This document shows positions 1 through 12,579 of a stretch of 64,000 nucleotides of DNA, in pieces. A model generated the notes under the pieces. It was not told where the DNA came from. It searched no databases and worked only from the letters and a program-made list of their open reading frames with translations. The first letter of the stretch is position 1. Each line of letters starts with the position of its first letter. Source of the DNA: Desmodus rotundus (lineage: Eukaryota; Chordata; Mammalia; Chiroptera; Phyllostomidae); the NCBI RefSeq assembly GCF_022682495.2, contig NC_071389.1, forward strand, positions 58,240,239 to 58,304,238, given 5' to 3'. A program made the position numbers and the translations under genes.

Positions 1-300
1 TTAAATTCAACAACTTGCCATTTCTCCTCCCACTCTTTTAAACTGATTCTTAATTACTGGCTAAATTGAGAACTATTAAGTCTTAACTCCAAAAGTCCTA
101 GAATGTTTGCCCTGGAGTTTGTTTAGAGAGTTGTCATTTAACTTGAAGACAAACCTATAGCAGCAAAAGCATAAATAAGTCATTGCAAAATTATTGGAAC
201 TTCTTTTGGACCCTGAATATGATCAAATTGGATATAAAGTTTGCATTACTTATGAGCCAATCTTTCACAGGGGCATGTAGAAGATAATAGTAGATAATAA
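1..300. other. AT-rich sequence, nothing recognised
   Basis: No repeat, splice-flanked open frame or conserved motif is recognised before the first SINE. Confidence 0.5.
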
Positions 301-440
301 CCTGGCCAAGTGGCTCAGTTGATTGAGGACCAAAAGGTGGACCAAAAGGTTGCAGGTTCAATTCCAGGTTGGGGCACACACCTAGGTCACTGCTTTGATC
401 CTTCCTTGGGTTGTGTGTGAGGGTCAAACAATTCATGTCT
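301..440 (+). mobile_element. Ves SINE, plus strand, diverged
   Basis: A tRNA-derived SINE of the bat Ves type. It opens with CCTGGCCAAGTGGCTCAG, which corresponds to the tRNA-like A-box region. The B-box GGTTCAATTCC is at 355-365 and is followed by GGGGCACACACCTAGGTCA. A small internal duplication (GACCAAAAGGTG twice, about 328-350) is not in the other copies. The pyrimidine-rich tail CATGTCTCTCTATATAT runs directly into an AT microsatellite. SINEs of this type are transcribed by RNA polymerase III and mobilised by L1 proteins. This copy is degraded. Confidence 0.85.
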
Positions 441-550
441 CTCTATATATATCATATAGATAATATAGATATATAAATTATCTATAATATAGATATATAT
501 AAAAAATTTCATAGATATATATGTAGAGAGAGAGAAATATATATACGTAT
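430..550. repeat. AT-rich microsatellite at SINE tail
   Basis: Imperfect TATAGATA and ATATAT units with scattered palindromes, followed by a short GAGAGA run. It starts where the SINE tail should be, so it probably grew from the tail. Confidence 0.8.
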
Positions 551-915
551 ATGTTTTATTTATTCATTTGTTTTGTTTTGCTTTTAGATTCCATGTATAA
601 GTGGAATCACACAGTATTAGCTTTTCTCTGTCTTATTTCACTTAGCATAATACCCTCTGGGTCCAACTGTGTTGTCACAAATGGCAAGATTTCATTGTTT
701 TTTATCCACCCATCCCTTGTTGGACACCTAGGTTGCCCCCATATCTTGCCTATTGTAACTAATGCTGTAATGAACATAGGGGTACATATTACAATGGCCT
801 TGTAATATAGTCTGATACCAGGTATTGTGATACCTTGAAATACATTTTACTTTCTCAAGACTGCAGTGGCTGTACAGGATCTTTTGTGGTTCCCTATAAA
901 TTCTTGGAATACATG
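551..915 (-). mobile_element. Old L1 3' fragment, minus strand, internally deleted
   Basis: The plus strand carries the reverse complement of an L1 3' region. Landmarks are TTATTTCACTTAGCATAATA, TGGACACCTAGGTTGC and GTAATGAACATAGGGGTACA. From about 805 the match jumps to a more upstream part of ORF2 (GATACCTTGAAATACA, then CTTTTGTGGTTCCCTATAAA), so several hundred bases between the two parts are missing. The 84-codon plus-strand frame over this piece is antisense L1 and not a gene. Divergence suggests an old mammalian subfamily (L1M-like). Confidence 0.8.
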
Positions 916-1554
916 CTGTCTGTAAAATATGCCGTTTGTGTCATTGGGACACACTGCTGCCTTGACTTAATGGGAGGAGGGAGTATAAGGCAAGTCTTAA
1001 AAGGGAAATAGAAGTTATAGCAGGCAGAAAAAAAAGATAATATTTATAGATATGAAGGCACTCAGTAACCAACTAACATCTGCATCTTTGGCTTTGGGTT
1101 TTAAAAGCTTTCATTGTTTCACTCCAAGCCTCTTTTTCACTCCAAGTCTGAAGTCCTGAGAATACCAGGGAGAGATATTAATGACACTGTTCTTCTTGTG
1201 GAAGGATTACTTTTCATTCCATACTTTGCATATCTGTAAAATAAAAGTAATTTAATGATTAAGAAGTAAGAAAGACGATATTTTTACATGTAAAATGCTT
1301 AAGATACACACAATATACTAAAAGATAATTATACAATAGAGTCTAGATAGTGGGTATGTGAGTGTTTGCTGTAAAATACTCTTGACTTTTTGGTGTGTTT
1401 GAAAATTTTGATAATAAAATGTTAGTGGGAGGAAAGTTTTGAATACAATTAAAAAGTACAGTCCAAAAATTACACATCAAAGTACTAACACATGATTAAT
1501 GCTGTGAAGGACAGTAATTAATAAGAAACTTTGACTTCCTCTGAATTGTTTATA
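916..1554. other. Unique AT-rich sequence
   Basis: No repeat family or coding signal recognised. Confidence 0.45.
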
Positions 1555-1660
1555 CAGGGTGGAGCAAGAGTGGGTTTAATACAATAATTAATAAATAATA
1601 CTACAAGAATAAACTGTGTTTTATGTACTCACGAGTGTAAACCACTTTTGCCACACCCTG
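1555..1660. mobile_element. Tc1/mariner-type MITE, 106 bp
   Basis: A short non-autonomous DNA transposon. The left end CAGGGTGGAGCAAGAGTGGG and the right end (ending CCACTTTTGCCACACCCTG) are imperfect inverted repeats of about 25 bp. TA dinucleotides at 1553-1554 and 1661-1662 flank it, as expected for TA target duplication by Tc1/mariner transposases. The AT-rich core has no coding capacity, so it would have been mobilised in trans. Confidence 0.85.
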
Positions 1661-1662
1661 TA

Positions 1663-2770
1663 TCTTATGCAAAAGATTGTGTTATTTATTAGGAAACATT
1701 ACTCCATTTTATGTGTAAAAGAAGATTCACATAAAAATTATCAGCAAACCAGGAAATGGGATCACTGGACTGCCTGAAAACTCTGTATCGTTTCGATGAA
1801 CCGTGAAGAGGAAAACAATGTCACTCCTGTTGGAGAGGTTCTCTCTCCCACGTGTTGTGCTAGAGGGATTACTTTTTAAGTTCCCCTGGGGTCCAAATAA
1901 TAGAAAACGAAGGAACAGTCACAGATAGTGTATATTGACACTCTATCATGTGTAATATACTGCTGGAAACATGGAAAAAGATATATTACAAATTAAATTT
2001 TCCTCTGTCTTCAAATTGCATATGCTTTAGTGGGAGAAGTAAAACTGACATAATGACAGAAGTGACAATTTGAAACCAACCTCTCATGAAAAGGCATTTC
2101 AAACAGACTTAAGTAGAGTCATCAGCCAGAATTAATATATTTGAGGAAAACTACAGGAGGAAATATCCCCCAAAACATTTAGATGAAATACAAATATGCA
2201 GGATCATACTCCATAACCAACTTTTAACCCCCTTATATACATATATGTAACATGAGAACTTGCACATACCATTCATCATTCTTCAAGCTATTGCTTTTAA
2301 TTGCTGCCTGGAATTCCATCAAGTGGGCCTATCTTATTTTATTTCATCTGTTCTTATTTTGCAGATGGTCATGTTTGGTCAGCATTTAATTAGTATTCTC
2401 AGCGATGTTAAAGAATATTCTTATATTGAATATTTTGATTTATATAGCCTAAAACACAACTCCTTAATTTTTGGTTTTTCCTTTGCTTTCATTTTGGGGT
2501 CGGGATAACAGATAATTTTTATCATCCATTAATCATAGATGACATATAGCAAAAAGCTCTTTGATTTCAGAAAATGTCACATATGAAAATCAATTTCTAT
2601 GAGAGACACAACTGTGAGCAAATTCTTCATTTTAAACTAATGGTTTCCCACAAAGTCAGTGACTACAGGTGTGTTTAAAATATACTTGTATTTATAACAT
2701 TTTAATTGATATCTTAGTGCATAAAATTAGGTTAATAAGTATATTGAGTTCATTTTACTATAATTTAGAT
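1663..2770. other. Unique AT-rich sequence
   Basis: No repeat family recognised. An 82-codon open frame at 2260-2508 is AT-driven, without splice or homology support. Confidence 0.4.
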
Positions 2771-2785
2771 ATATATTTTTTAAAG

Positions 2786-2981
2786 ATCAAAGATTTATTT
2801 ATTTATTTTTATAGATTGATTTTAGAAGGAGGGGAAGAGAGAGAAAAACATCACTTTGTTGTTCCAATTATTTATGAATTCATTGGTTAATTCTTGTAGG
2901 TACCCTGACTGGGGATTGAACCCATATCCTTGGCATGTCAGGATGATGCTCTAACCAACTGAGCTACTCAGTCAGGGCTAC
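2786..2981 (-). mobile_element. Ves SINE, minus strand, with target duplication
   Basis: Reads on the minus strand. The head is at 2979 (complement of CTCAGTCAGGGCT) and the tail is AAATAAATAAAT-like at about 2790. The GGGATTGAACCC block at about 2911 is the complement of the B-box. Flanking copies of ATATATTTTTAAAG at 2771-2785 (one extra T) and 2982-2995 are a 14-15 bp target-site duplication, showing L1-mediated insertion and fixing both boundaries. Confidence 0.92.
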
Positions 2982-3269
2982 ATATATTTTTAAAGGTAAA
3001 ATTAATTGATATGAATACCACAAACTTCATTTTTAAGTACTTTTTACACTGAGTTTCTTAAGAATAAACTGGTGTACTTTATATCAAAACTATGTTGAAA
3101 ATTATTTTAATAACATCTACAAGCTCAACTATTTGTATCAAGCACATCAGAAACCCAGATATTAGGATATTAGAACATAAATTATTCTTATAAATGCAGA
3201 GAGTAGGTGTTTTGAAGATGAAAATTCTTTCCCTAGTAGTGGAAGTATTCCCTTTCCTCTGCTATTTCT

Positions 3270-3970
3270 CCACAGGTGGCTGTATGAAACAGCCGAAGTG
3301 CGACACTTCCTGCAGAAGCATTTGCCATTTACCCGCCTTCACTGTGTGCAGCCCTCTGTGTATTGCTAAACTTCACTGTTAATAGGAGAAAATAGGCCTT
3401 CGACGGGAAGCCACATTTTACTGCTGAGCCAGAAAGATTTGAATGCCTCTCTCAAAGCCTGCCTAGAAGCATGTAGAATGGCTCTTGACCAAAGGAGATG
3501 GTATGAATATTCATATGTTTTATGAATCACAGAGTTGAGGCCGTATGGTTTTCCCATTTATCAATTACTGCTTTAGGATTACCCAGCCAAAGAGTTGAAC
3601 TGATTAACACCGCTCTTTTTGTTTGCTCTGTGCTGAGGTGACACGGCCCAGTGACAACTGTATTATTTCTTGCCTCTTCAGCTGTCCACACTTGTGCAAT
3701 AAGCTTAACATCCTGTCAGGTTTCATCATGTAGCCTCTTTATTACCGCGCTGTGAAAACTGGTATGGTTGTACGTTAGAACGACTTTTTAAAGTTTAATT
3801 TCTCATTACGGTGAAGAACCTGTGGTTACTCTGCCTAACAAGCATGGCTATCACGCCCATCATGTGCTTTCAGGTGTGCTTGGCTTCTGACTGGAAAATT
3901 AAAGTTTTAACACTTAATGACACAGGCAGTTGAGAAAAGCAGCTGTCGGGAGCTTTGAGGGACTCAGAGA
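3270..3970. promoter_or_regulatory. Possible conserved noncoding element
   Basis: About 700 bp without repeats, more balanced in composition than its AT-rich surroundings. It keeps several CpGs (for example GAAGTGCGACACT and TTACCGCGCTGTG) and is dense in homeodomain-like TAAT/ATTA cores. This is the texture of a conserved enhancer-like block in a gene desert. No conservation data are available, so the call is inference only. Confidence 0.25.
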
Positions 3971-4235
3971 AATTCACCTTGATTGACTAATGTAGCATAT
4001 TTATTTTGGTTTTGTTTTACACTTGTTTTTCTTTCTCTTTCCCTAGGACCTCCTATTTTAGTTTCTGTTTAAACCATCATTAGGAGATTTCTTGGAGGAC
4101 TTCTACTGTTATTAAAATTACAGGAAAAACCAACAGTGAATTCTTTAGTGATCTGAGAAATCCTCTTTACAGATGCTCTAAATTCTAAACCTTTTTTGGG
4201 AAGGGAAGAGAGTCACTAGTAAGGTACTTGGTCCT

Positions 4236-4320
4236 GTTTTCCTTCTCCCTGACTCTCCCTCTCTCTCTCTCAACACCCCACCCCCGCAACTTCTCCCTTT
4301 GCCTCACGTTCCCCCCCTCA
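4236..4320. repeat. Pyrimidine-rich simple tract
   Basis: Polypyrimidine DNA with CTCTCTCTCTCTCT at about 4259-4272, followed by C-rich runs (CCCCACCCCCGC and CCCCCCCTC). Confidence 0.8.
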
Positions 4321-6123
4321 TGTTACTCTCATTAGTATGCAATGGTATGTTTTTAATGGGATAGTGTGAAAATAGTCAAAGCCTATTCTCATTTTAAATG
4401 CTGAAGTGGCGGGTTTTTTTCAAGAGAACAATGAAACTGCTCATCCAGTATTTAGCAGCTGAGATTAAGATCCAAACTTTTCCTTTTGCACTGTTAAATA
4501 TTGATTCCTGCTTTATCCCTTTTTCCGTTTCTTTGTGGTTTAGTTTGCTGTCTTTGATTCGGCTCATCTATTTCAGTTTGTGTGTGTATAAGCATCTCCA
4601 TGCTTTGTTCTCTTCTTCAGTGACGGGCAGCCAGGTCCAAATCTATAAAAGACTTTTTTTCTTATTTTTGCATTTTGAATTATTTCTGACATTTTCTTTT
4701 AAGGTGAATATGAAGGCAATCAGGCTATCTCTACAGTCTTCTGAGTAAGCCAGTGCAGTCTGATTTAGCTGTCATTTAGTTCTTTCTTTTCTGTACAACT
4801 GTACTGCTAACGGATATGTTGAAAAGGAGCCAGGGAGAAAAGAGAAGAGAGACTGCCACGTGCTGTCGTTGTATAATTTGCCCTAATGTGGGAGAATCGG
4901 ATTTTCTCTGTGAATCCGGGACTACCCGGTGACAAGTTAGTATCTCCCAGCATTTTGAAACCTCTCAAACAGCTTTGGTGGACAAAGAGTCTGAGTGTTT
5001 GAAACATTTACTCTAAAATAAACCCGATACAAATAGATAAATAAATACACTATATAATTTAAGTGGGTGTAAATGAAGTCTAGAGTTTGGAGAAATAAAT
5101 TAAACTTTCTTTTGGAAAAAATTCACTTGTAGATTTGTGGTAGAGTGTAGGACTCTGTCACATCAAGATAGACGGTGTTAATGCTGTTGAATTTATTCTC
5201 TCGACTCCCAGCATATCATTCTATGCAGAGGAGGAGGCTTTGGCTGTCTGGGATTCTGAAAATTCTGTTTGTGAGGCAAGGAACAGTGTCAAATTCTTTG
5301 TTCAACATTCTGAACACCAAGTCTCACATTATGCATTCTGTTTTTCTGGTTTCTAAATCCTGAGTGGTTGCATGCAATATACATGTGGGACAGAGATTAG
5401 AAAGATCCTGTCTGAATATGTTCCTACTCCTTCTGAAGCATTTGCTTTATTCAGTGAATGCTACTCAAATACATCCACACTCAATTTTTTTTTCTGGTGA
5501 ATGAGTTAACTTGTTTCATTTACATGTTATCAAGTAGATTTTCAGCATTACACACACTCTAGAGCTCTAACAGTACATTCCATTTCCGATTTAGACTGCT
5601 GTCTTCTTGAACAACGTATGTCCAAAAATGATGATGTATTTATTCTCAAAATGGTGACTAAAATGCAGGGGTAAATAAAAAAATACTTAAGAAAAAAGAA
5701 ATAACCAACAACCTTCAAGGTATAGTTTGTTTTACAATACGGTTGATCTCTTACCTATTGGCATCTGCTTTCTCATACACTTTTCTCTTCCATTCCTTGT
5801 GTTTGCATATTACAGTGCACATATAAAAATATCAAAAGCAAGAATCTCATAGTTCTACATTGCCATTTTTATAATTCAAGATTTTGCTAATTGCTGTCAT
5901 TTATCCAGCTGCTAAGTAAAAAAACAATAATGCATAATGTCTTAAAATTTCTGCATGATGTTGTAGAGAGAAAGCTGCATTGATCAAATGGCAATGGAAA
6001 AAGTTGGCGTAAGATTTTTAAATTGACTAATGAGTGGACTGTAAACAGTAAATGGTGGCAAACATAAAATCAACGTGAAGCATGAAACCAAATCTCCATC
6101 TGTATAAATGCAGTATATCTCCG

Positions 6124-6290
6124 CACACCCTTTTAACATAGACTTTATCTTTTAGAGCAGTTTTAGGTTCATGGCAAAATTGAGCAGAGAATACAGAGAA
6201 TTCACATATACTCCCTATCCCCACACATGCACGGGCTCCCCCACTATTAACATCACCCCAGAGTGATACATTCCTTTCCATTTACTTTTC
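6124..6290 (-). mobile_element. Old L1 3' UTR fragment, minus strand
   Basis: The plus strand reads TTTTAGAGCAGTTTTAGGTT, then GCTCCCCCACTATTAACATC and CCAGAGTGATACATT. This is the reverse complement of the 3' untranslated region of old L1M-type elements. Only about 165 bp remains. Confidence 0.75.
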
Positions 6291-9200
6291 TATTTGTTAG
6301 TGAAAAGAGATAACTCTCAGGTGTGGAATCCTTTGACACTCTGGGTAAAAAAAAAAAAAAAAATCCCATTTTTAGCTCAGTTTCCAGCCTTGCTGAAGTC
6401 CATTATTTTGAAAGACAAATTATACTCTGAGTGCTGCTAAATTCATGAAACTAAATGAGTTACTGAGGCCACACTGTGTTCCATGCATGACACAGGAGGG
6501 ATACGGAAAGTAACAGCTTGAAAAAGGTGTCAATAGAAGAGCTATTTGGTTTGTAGATGTAAATTGGCAAACGCCTCGCCAGAGATTACACTGGGGATGC
6601 CGTCTAGCCATCATTGAGATTTCTCCTTTTTCTGCTATTGACAGTTGCTCCTACCTGTGGGTGGACAGAACTCCAGATGTAATTATTCAACACTCAAGCC
6701 CTGCTTCCTCAGTCTGCTTTCTAGTAGGACTATTAACATTGAAGGTCTACAGAGAAATTAAAATGGAAGTTGTCATATCATCTTTGGAAGAAATAACTAC
6801 TTTTTAAGCCAAACAAATCCCAATACAGGAGAACAACAAAATACAGAACAGAGGCGTAAGAGCAGACTAAACCGTCTGAAAGTGATGGCAATTAGAAATA
6901 ATACACTCTTGGATAGACTGAGTTTCTTCAGGCCGTCATAAGAGTATAAACATGCTTTGTCTGTAAAGTCAAATGGGGGAGCTTTCTAATAGCAATTACA
7001 GCATGAATGTGGACTCTGAACATTAAATACAGTGCTGCAGATGCTTATAAAGCCCATGAATCAGTAAGATATCTTTCCTGTTTGGTCATCCAGGTCATGA
7101 ATATTAAATAGAAAAGCCTTAAAAACCTGGGGTCCAAAACCTTTTATTATATTGGAGACAGACGTATTTGTTAATGAATGAGGACTATGAGTATTGATTC
7201 TATCAGAGTTCTGGGAACATTAACAGAAAAGAGATCCTCGTGATATCATGTCCATCAACGTAATATCCATGTGAGCCATGTATATTTTATAAAATTATTA
7301 ATGAGAGAAAAGACCCCTGAAGCCTTTACTCTTTAAGTGATATAATGATGTTTCTCCACCATCCTTTCAGCACATTGCTTTGAGGCTTTTCCAAGTGGTT
7401 GCTGGTTCATGTATCCACTCAATTTTCCCACCAGTATCTTCCCTGCTTGAAGAATTATCCTAAAGCTCACAGCCAGTCCTTACTGAGATTCCCCTGATAC
7501 TTTGCTTCTATACCCCTTTCCACTTTATCCTAGTCCCACAAACTGTTTCCAAAAAATTATTATTTAAGAGTCTCAAACATCCACAAGGCTCCTGCTTTGC
7601 AGAAAACTTGGCAGTGAAATAGAAAAGCTGATGCCATCATCAGATAATTAAAACATACGTGAATGGAGCTTTCTGTTTTAAGATGCATAATATATAGTCA
7701 AATATAAATTGTTTTTTTTACTTCCTGAAACTACCTTATCATTCAACATTTATTATCAGTGGTATTTAAGTCATTTCTTATAAGACTAACTTACTTCTAC
7801 CCATTTTTATCTTAATCATTTTAACTGTTGGATAAGTAAGATCATTTACCCCGACACACGCAAAAAATACTCTATAAATATATAAATTGTATGGATAAAT
7901 GAGGAAAAGTTTTCTATTTGGCACTTGGTGTTTTTTTTCACAAGTATTTAATTAAATAAGTATTAAAAAATGACCAAATCCATATGAACATATACCATAA
8001 AATACTTGAGTGCTACTATTTCTTTACATATTAGATGTATTTTTTTCCTCTCCCGTGTTACAAGACAGTAACAAGTCTTCTATATTGGCATAATGTTTTC
8101 AAAGATAACTGTGCATAAAAAAAGGAGCTTTTACTCATAGCTGTGCTCTGACAGAAGAAAAGGATTGGCGGTTTCGATCTGTGTGCCATATAACCGAAGG
8201 CAGACGGTTACTTAGGGCTCATTACATGTGGTTTGAATGGCTGAGAATAGAAATGTTCAACGCATAGATATCAATGTCTTAAAAGCCACTCATGAGCTAG
8301 ACAACAGCTTCTTCTTTAAGGCACTTAATTTTTTTGCCTCGAAATTAATATTTCATTATCCCTTGGAGCACTTGACATGGTCTTTATGGTTTGAAGATGT
8401 ACAGCAACCACTATACAAACTAATATTAAATTGTGTCTTCAAAACCCATAGAGAGAAGGTGCTACAACTAAATGCTTTAGCACGTAACTGAAGTAATTAA
8501 CTGGAGTAGACAGATTTAATGCTGTGATGGTTTATTTTAACCAAGCACAAAGGTAGAGAGAGGTAGGGCAGCAGAAAAAAAAAAAATGTTACAGTGGGAA
8601 ATTTAAAAAAAAAACCATTAAATAAATGAGTGTTGCCAATGTCAGGAGCAGTGGCTCCCTGATATGTTCTGAACTATCAAGTTCAAAGCTGCTGATTTAG
8701 GCTCCACTGGTAAACATGCTTTTTTATAACCTCAACCCACCCGTATTTCACACAGGAGACTTCATAAAAGAGACAGATTTATAATTTTCTGTCACTGAAT
8801 TCAAGATTACCAATTATCTCTTTATTGAAGTTTTTGAATCCTTTACTGGAATAGGTATTCATGGCCTTATAGATCTTGTTTTCTCAATCATTTAATTTAA
8901 ATTTATGGAGCCTAAGAGTTTTCTTCTATAGCAACTCAAAACCATTCTATTCAAATTCACAGCGCCTCAATCACTGTAATTATTTCCAGGAACAAGCCAC
9001 AAGTTTGAGAACTAATCTTTTAATAATAAGTCTATATTCTTGGATTATGTAACAATTTTGGATGAATGGAAATAAAGATTTTCAAGGACAGATTATATGA
9101 GAATATATAAAGATCCCTTTGTAGATTAATTGGACATTCATATTTAAAATTTTAATTCTTCTCTGTATACAAGCCAAGAATTAAAAGTTTTCAAACCCTA

Positions 9201-10155
9201 TCAACAGTATACCTTCAGAACACTAATTATGTTGAGGTTTGAAAAAACAGCAGAGAATTTCAACCCAAATATTATACGGTGAACAGCAAATACAAGGATA
9301 GGAAAATTTATGGAACACGTGTGATCTTTTGAGCCTGAGAGTTTAAGGTCAACGCCTACCAAAGGAGGGATGACAGATACGTTCTGCAAGCACTGTGCTC
9401 TGTCTTGTTGATCGATTTTTGTTTCTGGTATATTTCTGATTTGTGTGGAATGTGTGGGAACATTAGAAAAATATGATCAGGCAAGTTTTCTAAACTATTA
9501 TCGGAGAAATGGTTGCGGCATTGAGCAAAAGTTATCTAAAATATGTCTTAAAGAATCTGGTGTTTTTTCAGAAGGCTAAGAGTCATCCTATTCCACTTGA
9601 AGAAATGAGTGGTGATCCCAAGGAAGAGACTCAGGGTCATGGACACGCTGGCTTCTGAAGACTAGAAAAAGGAGCCCCCAGCTCCAAGCAGACAAAGCAC
9701 CTCCCTTGCCAGGGCATATGGTCTAAGGAGCAGAGAGGAGGCTGGATTTTAATCCTCTGGCTATCAGGCACCGCTGACAACCTTGAACACCCGCATGTCA
9801 TAGCCCCTGATTAGGTGCCAGGCAGTTCAACAGTGAGGGCTGACACAGAAAGTGAGACCCACATACTTCTTTTTCCAGGCTTCTCCCCTAAATACTCCCT
9901 GTGAACACCTCCAACACACATCCACCACTCAGAATGAGGACACTCTTCAATAAGGGTTTGCAGAATAAGTAAGTAAAATAGAAGTAGGAGTCTTTAAAGG
10001 CTGAAGAGGCCTGGGTTATCTGGCTTGAACACTATGTGTCTAGCTCAATACTGCTTACATAAACTATATATTCATGTCTATAGTTTACAAACTTCATGTA
10101 AACATTCATGCTGAATGTTTTTGAGTTGCTTATAGATCAACAAACTTCATGTTGA
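6291..10155. other. Unique AT-rich sequence
   Basis: About 3.9 kb without a recognised repeat, apart from homopolymer runs (A-run at about 6346-6362). A conserved-looking block lies at about 8085-8420. A higher-GC patch at about 9600-9850 has no identified nature. Confidence 0.4.
8085..8420. promoter_or_regulatory. Possible conserved noncoding element
   Basis: Repeat-free block containing GGATTGGCGGTTTCGATC and CCGAAGGCAGACGG, with preserved CpGs in a strongly AT-rich setting, and TAAT cores downstream. An 84-codon frame at 8237-8491 overlaps part of it and shows no known domain. Inference only. Confidence 0.2.
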
Positions 10156-10295
10156 TCTTCACACCAACCCTGTGAGATAGACAGATCCCAAAATTTTTAT
10201 CCAAATTTTCCCCATAAAGGAGAGCAGTTCAGAGAGAGGTGAAGTTACTTGCATAAAGTTACACATCAAGTTAAGTAGCATCACAAATAGAATTC
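10156..10295 (-). mobile_element. MIR SINE fragment, minus strand
   Basis: Contains CACACCAACCCTGTGAGATA, then GAGAGAGGTGAAGTTACTTG and a degraded CACACAGCTAGT block. This is the reverse-complement order of the ancient mammalian MIR SINE. Confidence 0.7.
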
Positions 10296-10307
10296 ACTTT
10301 CCAAATG

Positions 10308-10345
10308 GAAAAAAAAAGAGAGAGAGAGGAGAGGGGAGAGAGAGT
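10308..10345. repeat. Poly(A)/GA-rich simple repeat
   Basis: An A-run followed by GAGAGAGAGAGGAGAGGGGA-type purine repeats. Confidence 0.85.
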
Positions 10346-12579
10346 ACTATTGAGATTCACATGAGAGAATCAGAAAATTTTGGATTGTGAGAAGATTTTA
10401 TGAAATCACTATTTTTAGCTATTGCTAAATATTGATGGAAGTAGAGTCCATGGAAAATATTGAGAGGTCATTTACAGCTATGTTAGTATTCTATTGCTAG
10501 TTTTCTTTCTTTTTCAAGCATTTTTCAAAATATGCAACTACTCATATTATGTTTCACAATTTGTTTTGTTTGTGAATGTGTATTGGTGAGGGTGTATGTA
10601 TAATTTGATATTGGATATAGGAATAACTATAACTCACTGAGGAAGTTCAAAATAAGGTACAAGAATAAAGATTTTAAAAGATACTTTAGTGAAAATTGCT
10701 AATAAGTTATTGTAAGAAAGTTTACAAATAATGTTATAGAATTTGTTCTGATCATTCTCATAGATACGCATGTCTTTATAGGGTACTCCTCAACAACAAC
10801 AAAACCACAAAAAGCCAGTGACAGTCTCACAGGTTAATGGGAATCACTTTTGTTCTCTTGTTTTTGTCCAGAATTTTAAAAAATAAAATGAAAATCACAG
10901 GTTAGATTAAGTGGCTATTAAAACTACATATTCTCTTAAGATTCCACAAAAGAAAAATGTTAAAAATTTTGAGATTCTGGAGTCAGTACAAGAATTGTAA
11001 ATATTCTCTTTTATGAGTGATGTAAATGTACTATACGTAATGTTGAATGAGTCACATTGCAAATGAGTTGAGACTGTGCAATTCTGAGTTTTTGTTTATC
11101 CTCAAGGGCATATTGCTCTTATAGTTTAAAAATATAAATATAACAAACTACAGTATCAGAGGCCCTTTATAGAGTCAAATTTAGTGGTGTAAACTCCAAG
11201 TTGCTATAATGTCAAAAACACAGTATAACTTGAAGGTAACAAAACAAAACAAAAACAAAAAAAAAAAGAGAGAGAGAGTGCATTTTATGTAAAATATTTT
11301 GGCTTACAGTATCCTAAAGAGTGCCAAAAAATTGTCAGATTGTAACATTCATACATTGTTTATGAACGTACTAACAGCAAGATCTGGGATTCACAAAACC
11401 TGTCCCAGTCCATTTATTTTTCATCAATACTTCTGTCTTTTATGCTATCCGCTAAACAATACATTAAAAAGAGGAGACATATAATCAGTGAAGTTCTCAA
11501 GATTCATTTTGATAGAAGTAAAATCAAGTAAACTTGCTTATATTCTCCAATAGTGAACCACACCGTATTGTAATCTAGCTTCATTTAATGCATGAGTTTA
11601 TCCCTTGATAGTGTGGGATACCTTTGAAGAAACAATTTGCAATTGCTTTTAAAGTGGAAAAATTTTACATCTCAATTTGCACCTGTTTTCATGGCTTAAG
11701 AATATCAGCACTTTTTAAGTAGTGCTGAAATAAGATACATAATAATGAAAAATGAACAATGAAAGAGAAATCTGGGCAATAAGAGTTTGAAATGCCAATA
11801 GACTAGTTTCTATTGCTACATTTCAGTTTTCTTTTCTAGAAGAAATCTTCTTTCACTTTCTTTCTTTTCTTCACAAGATTTAAGAAATCCTCCCACGATT
11901 TCACAGCTCCTTTGGTGGCTTTCCATAATGACGGCTGCTGGTTATTACTTCAGGTAACTGAGAAATCTTCATAGAAGTCAGATGAAATTATGCTCATAGT
12001 TACCATACTGAATTTGCCCTGAAAATAGAGCAAATAAATAGGTACCTAGGATCAATTTTTACATTCAATTAATTTGCATTTTACTCAAATAATTAACATG
12101 AGGATGGAAATGATCTTATGAAGCACAGTAGGCACATGTATGTAACAGGCACTACTTAACCAGGGTTAAAATACTATCGTTATGCCTGATATCCACACGT
12201 GAGAGCAGAGCCTAGGAATAAGGCATTTATAGTACACATCCATATGTTTTAGTAAACTTAACTGCAAGCTTTCCAGAGTCAGCGAGTGTGTGAATTCCTT
12301 CAATGGTACTGAAGAATTAAAATAGTCACTCTTTTTATATCCCTAAAAGAAAAAAAAAACACTGTCATGTTTTGAGATTATAACAAAATAATAATGACAA
12401 AAATCTGTTTGGATTTAATACATATAAACATATGCCTATAATGCTAAACCAACACTTTAGGGCCTATTATTTCCATATTTTACAGAAGGCTGACCTTAGA
12501 CAATTGGGTAATTTTCAGGTGATGACTGACCTAGTAGAACTTAAGATCTAGTCTTAAAGGACTAGTCAATTAGAATAAA
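10346..12579. other. Unique AT-rich sequence
   Basis: No transposable element recognised. It includes an A-rich/GA simple tract at about 11240-11279. Confidence 0.4.

Larger units (their letters stand above)
2996..6123. other. Unique sequence, partly conserved-looking
   Basis: No interspersed repeat recognised over about 3.1 kb. A stretch at about 3270-3970 has more even base composition and intact CpGs (see separate entry). A pyrimidine-rich simple tract lies at 4236-4320. Open frames of 60-116 codons occur, but none shows a known domain. Confidence 0.4.

Noticed and set aside
300..440. tRNA gene
   Set aside because: A- and B-box-like sequences here and in the other five copies belong to Ves SINEs. 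No complete cloverleaf was found.
3194..3382. 62-codon cysteine-rich frame overlapping a CCACAG acceptor-like site
   Set aside because: Resembles a small secreted peptide only superficially. No signal peptide logic or splice partner.
4021..4060. Strong acceptor-like site (TTTCTTTCTCTTTCCCTAG)
   Set aside because: No convincing donor within a normal exon length, so not listed as an exon.
4398..4748. 116-codon plus-strand frame in unique sequence
   Set aside because: T-rich, so hydrophobic by composition. No domain, no splice signals, no codon pattern.
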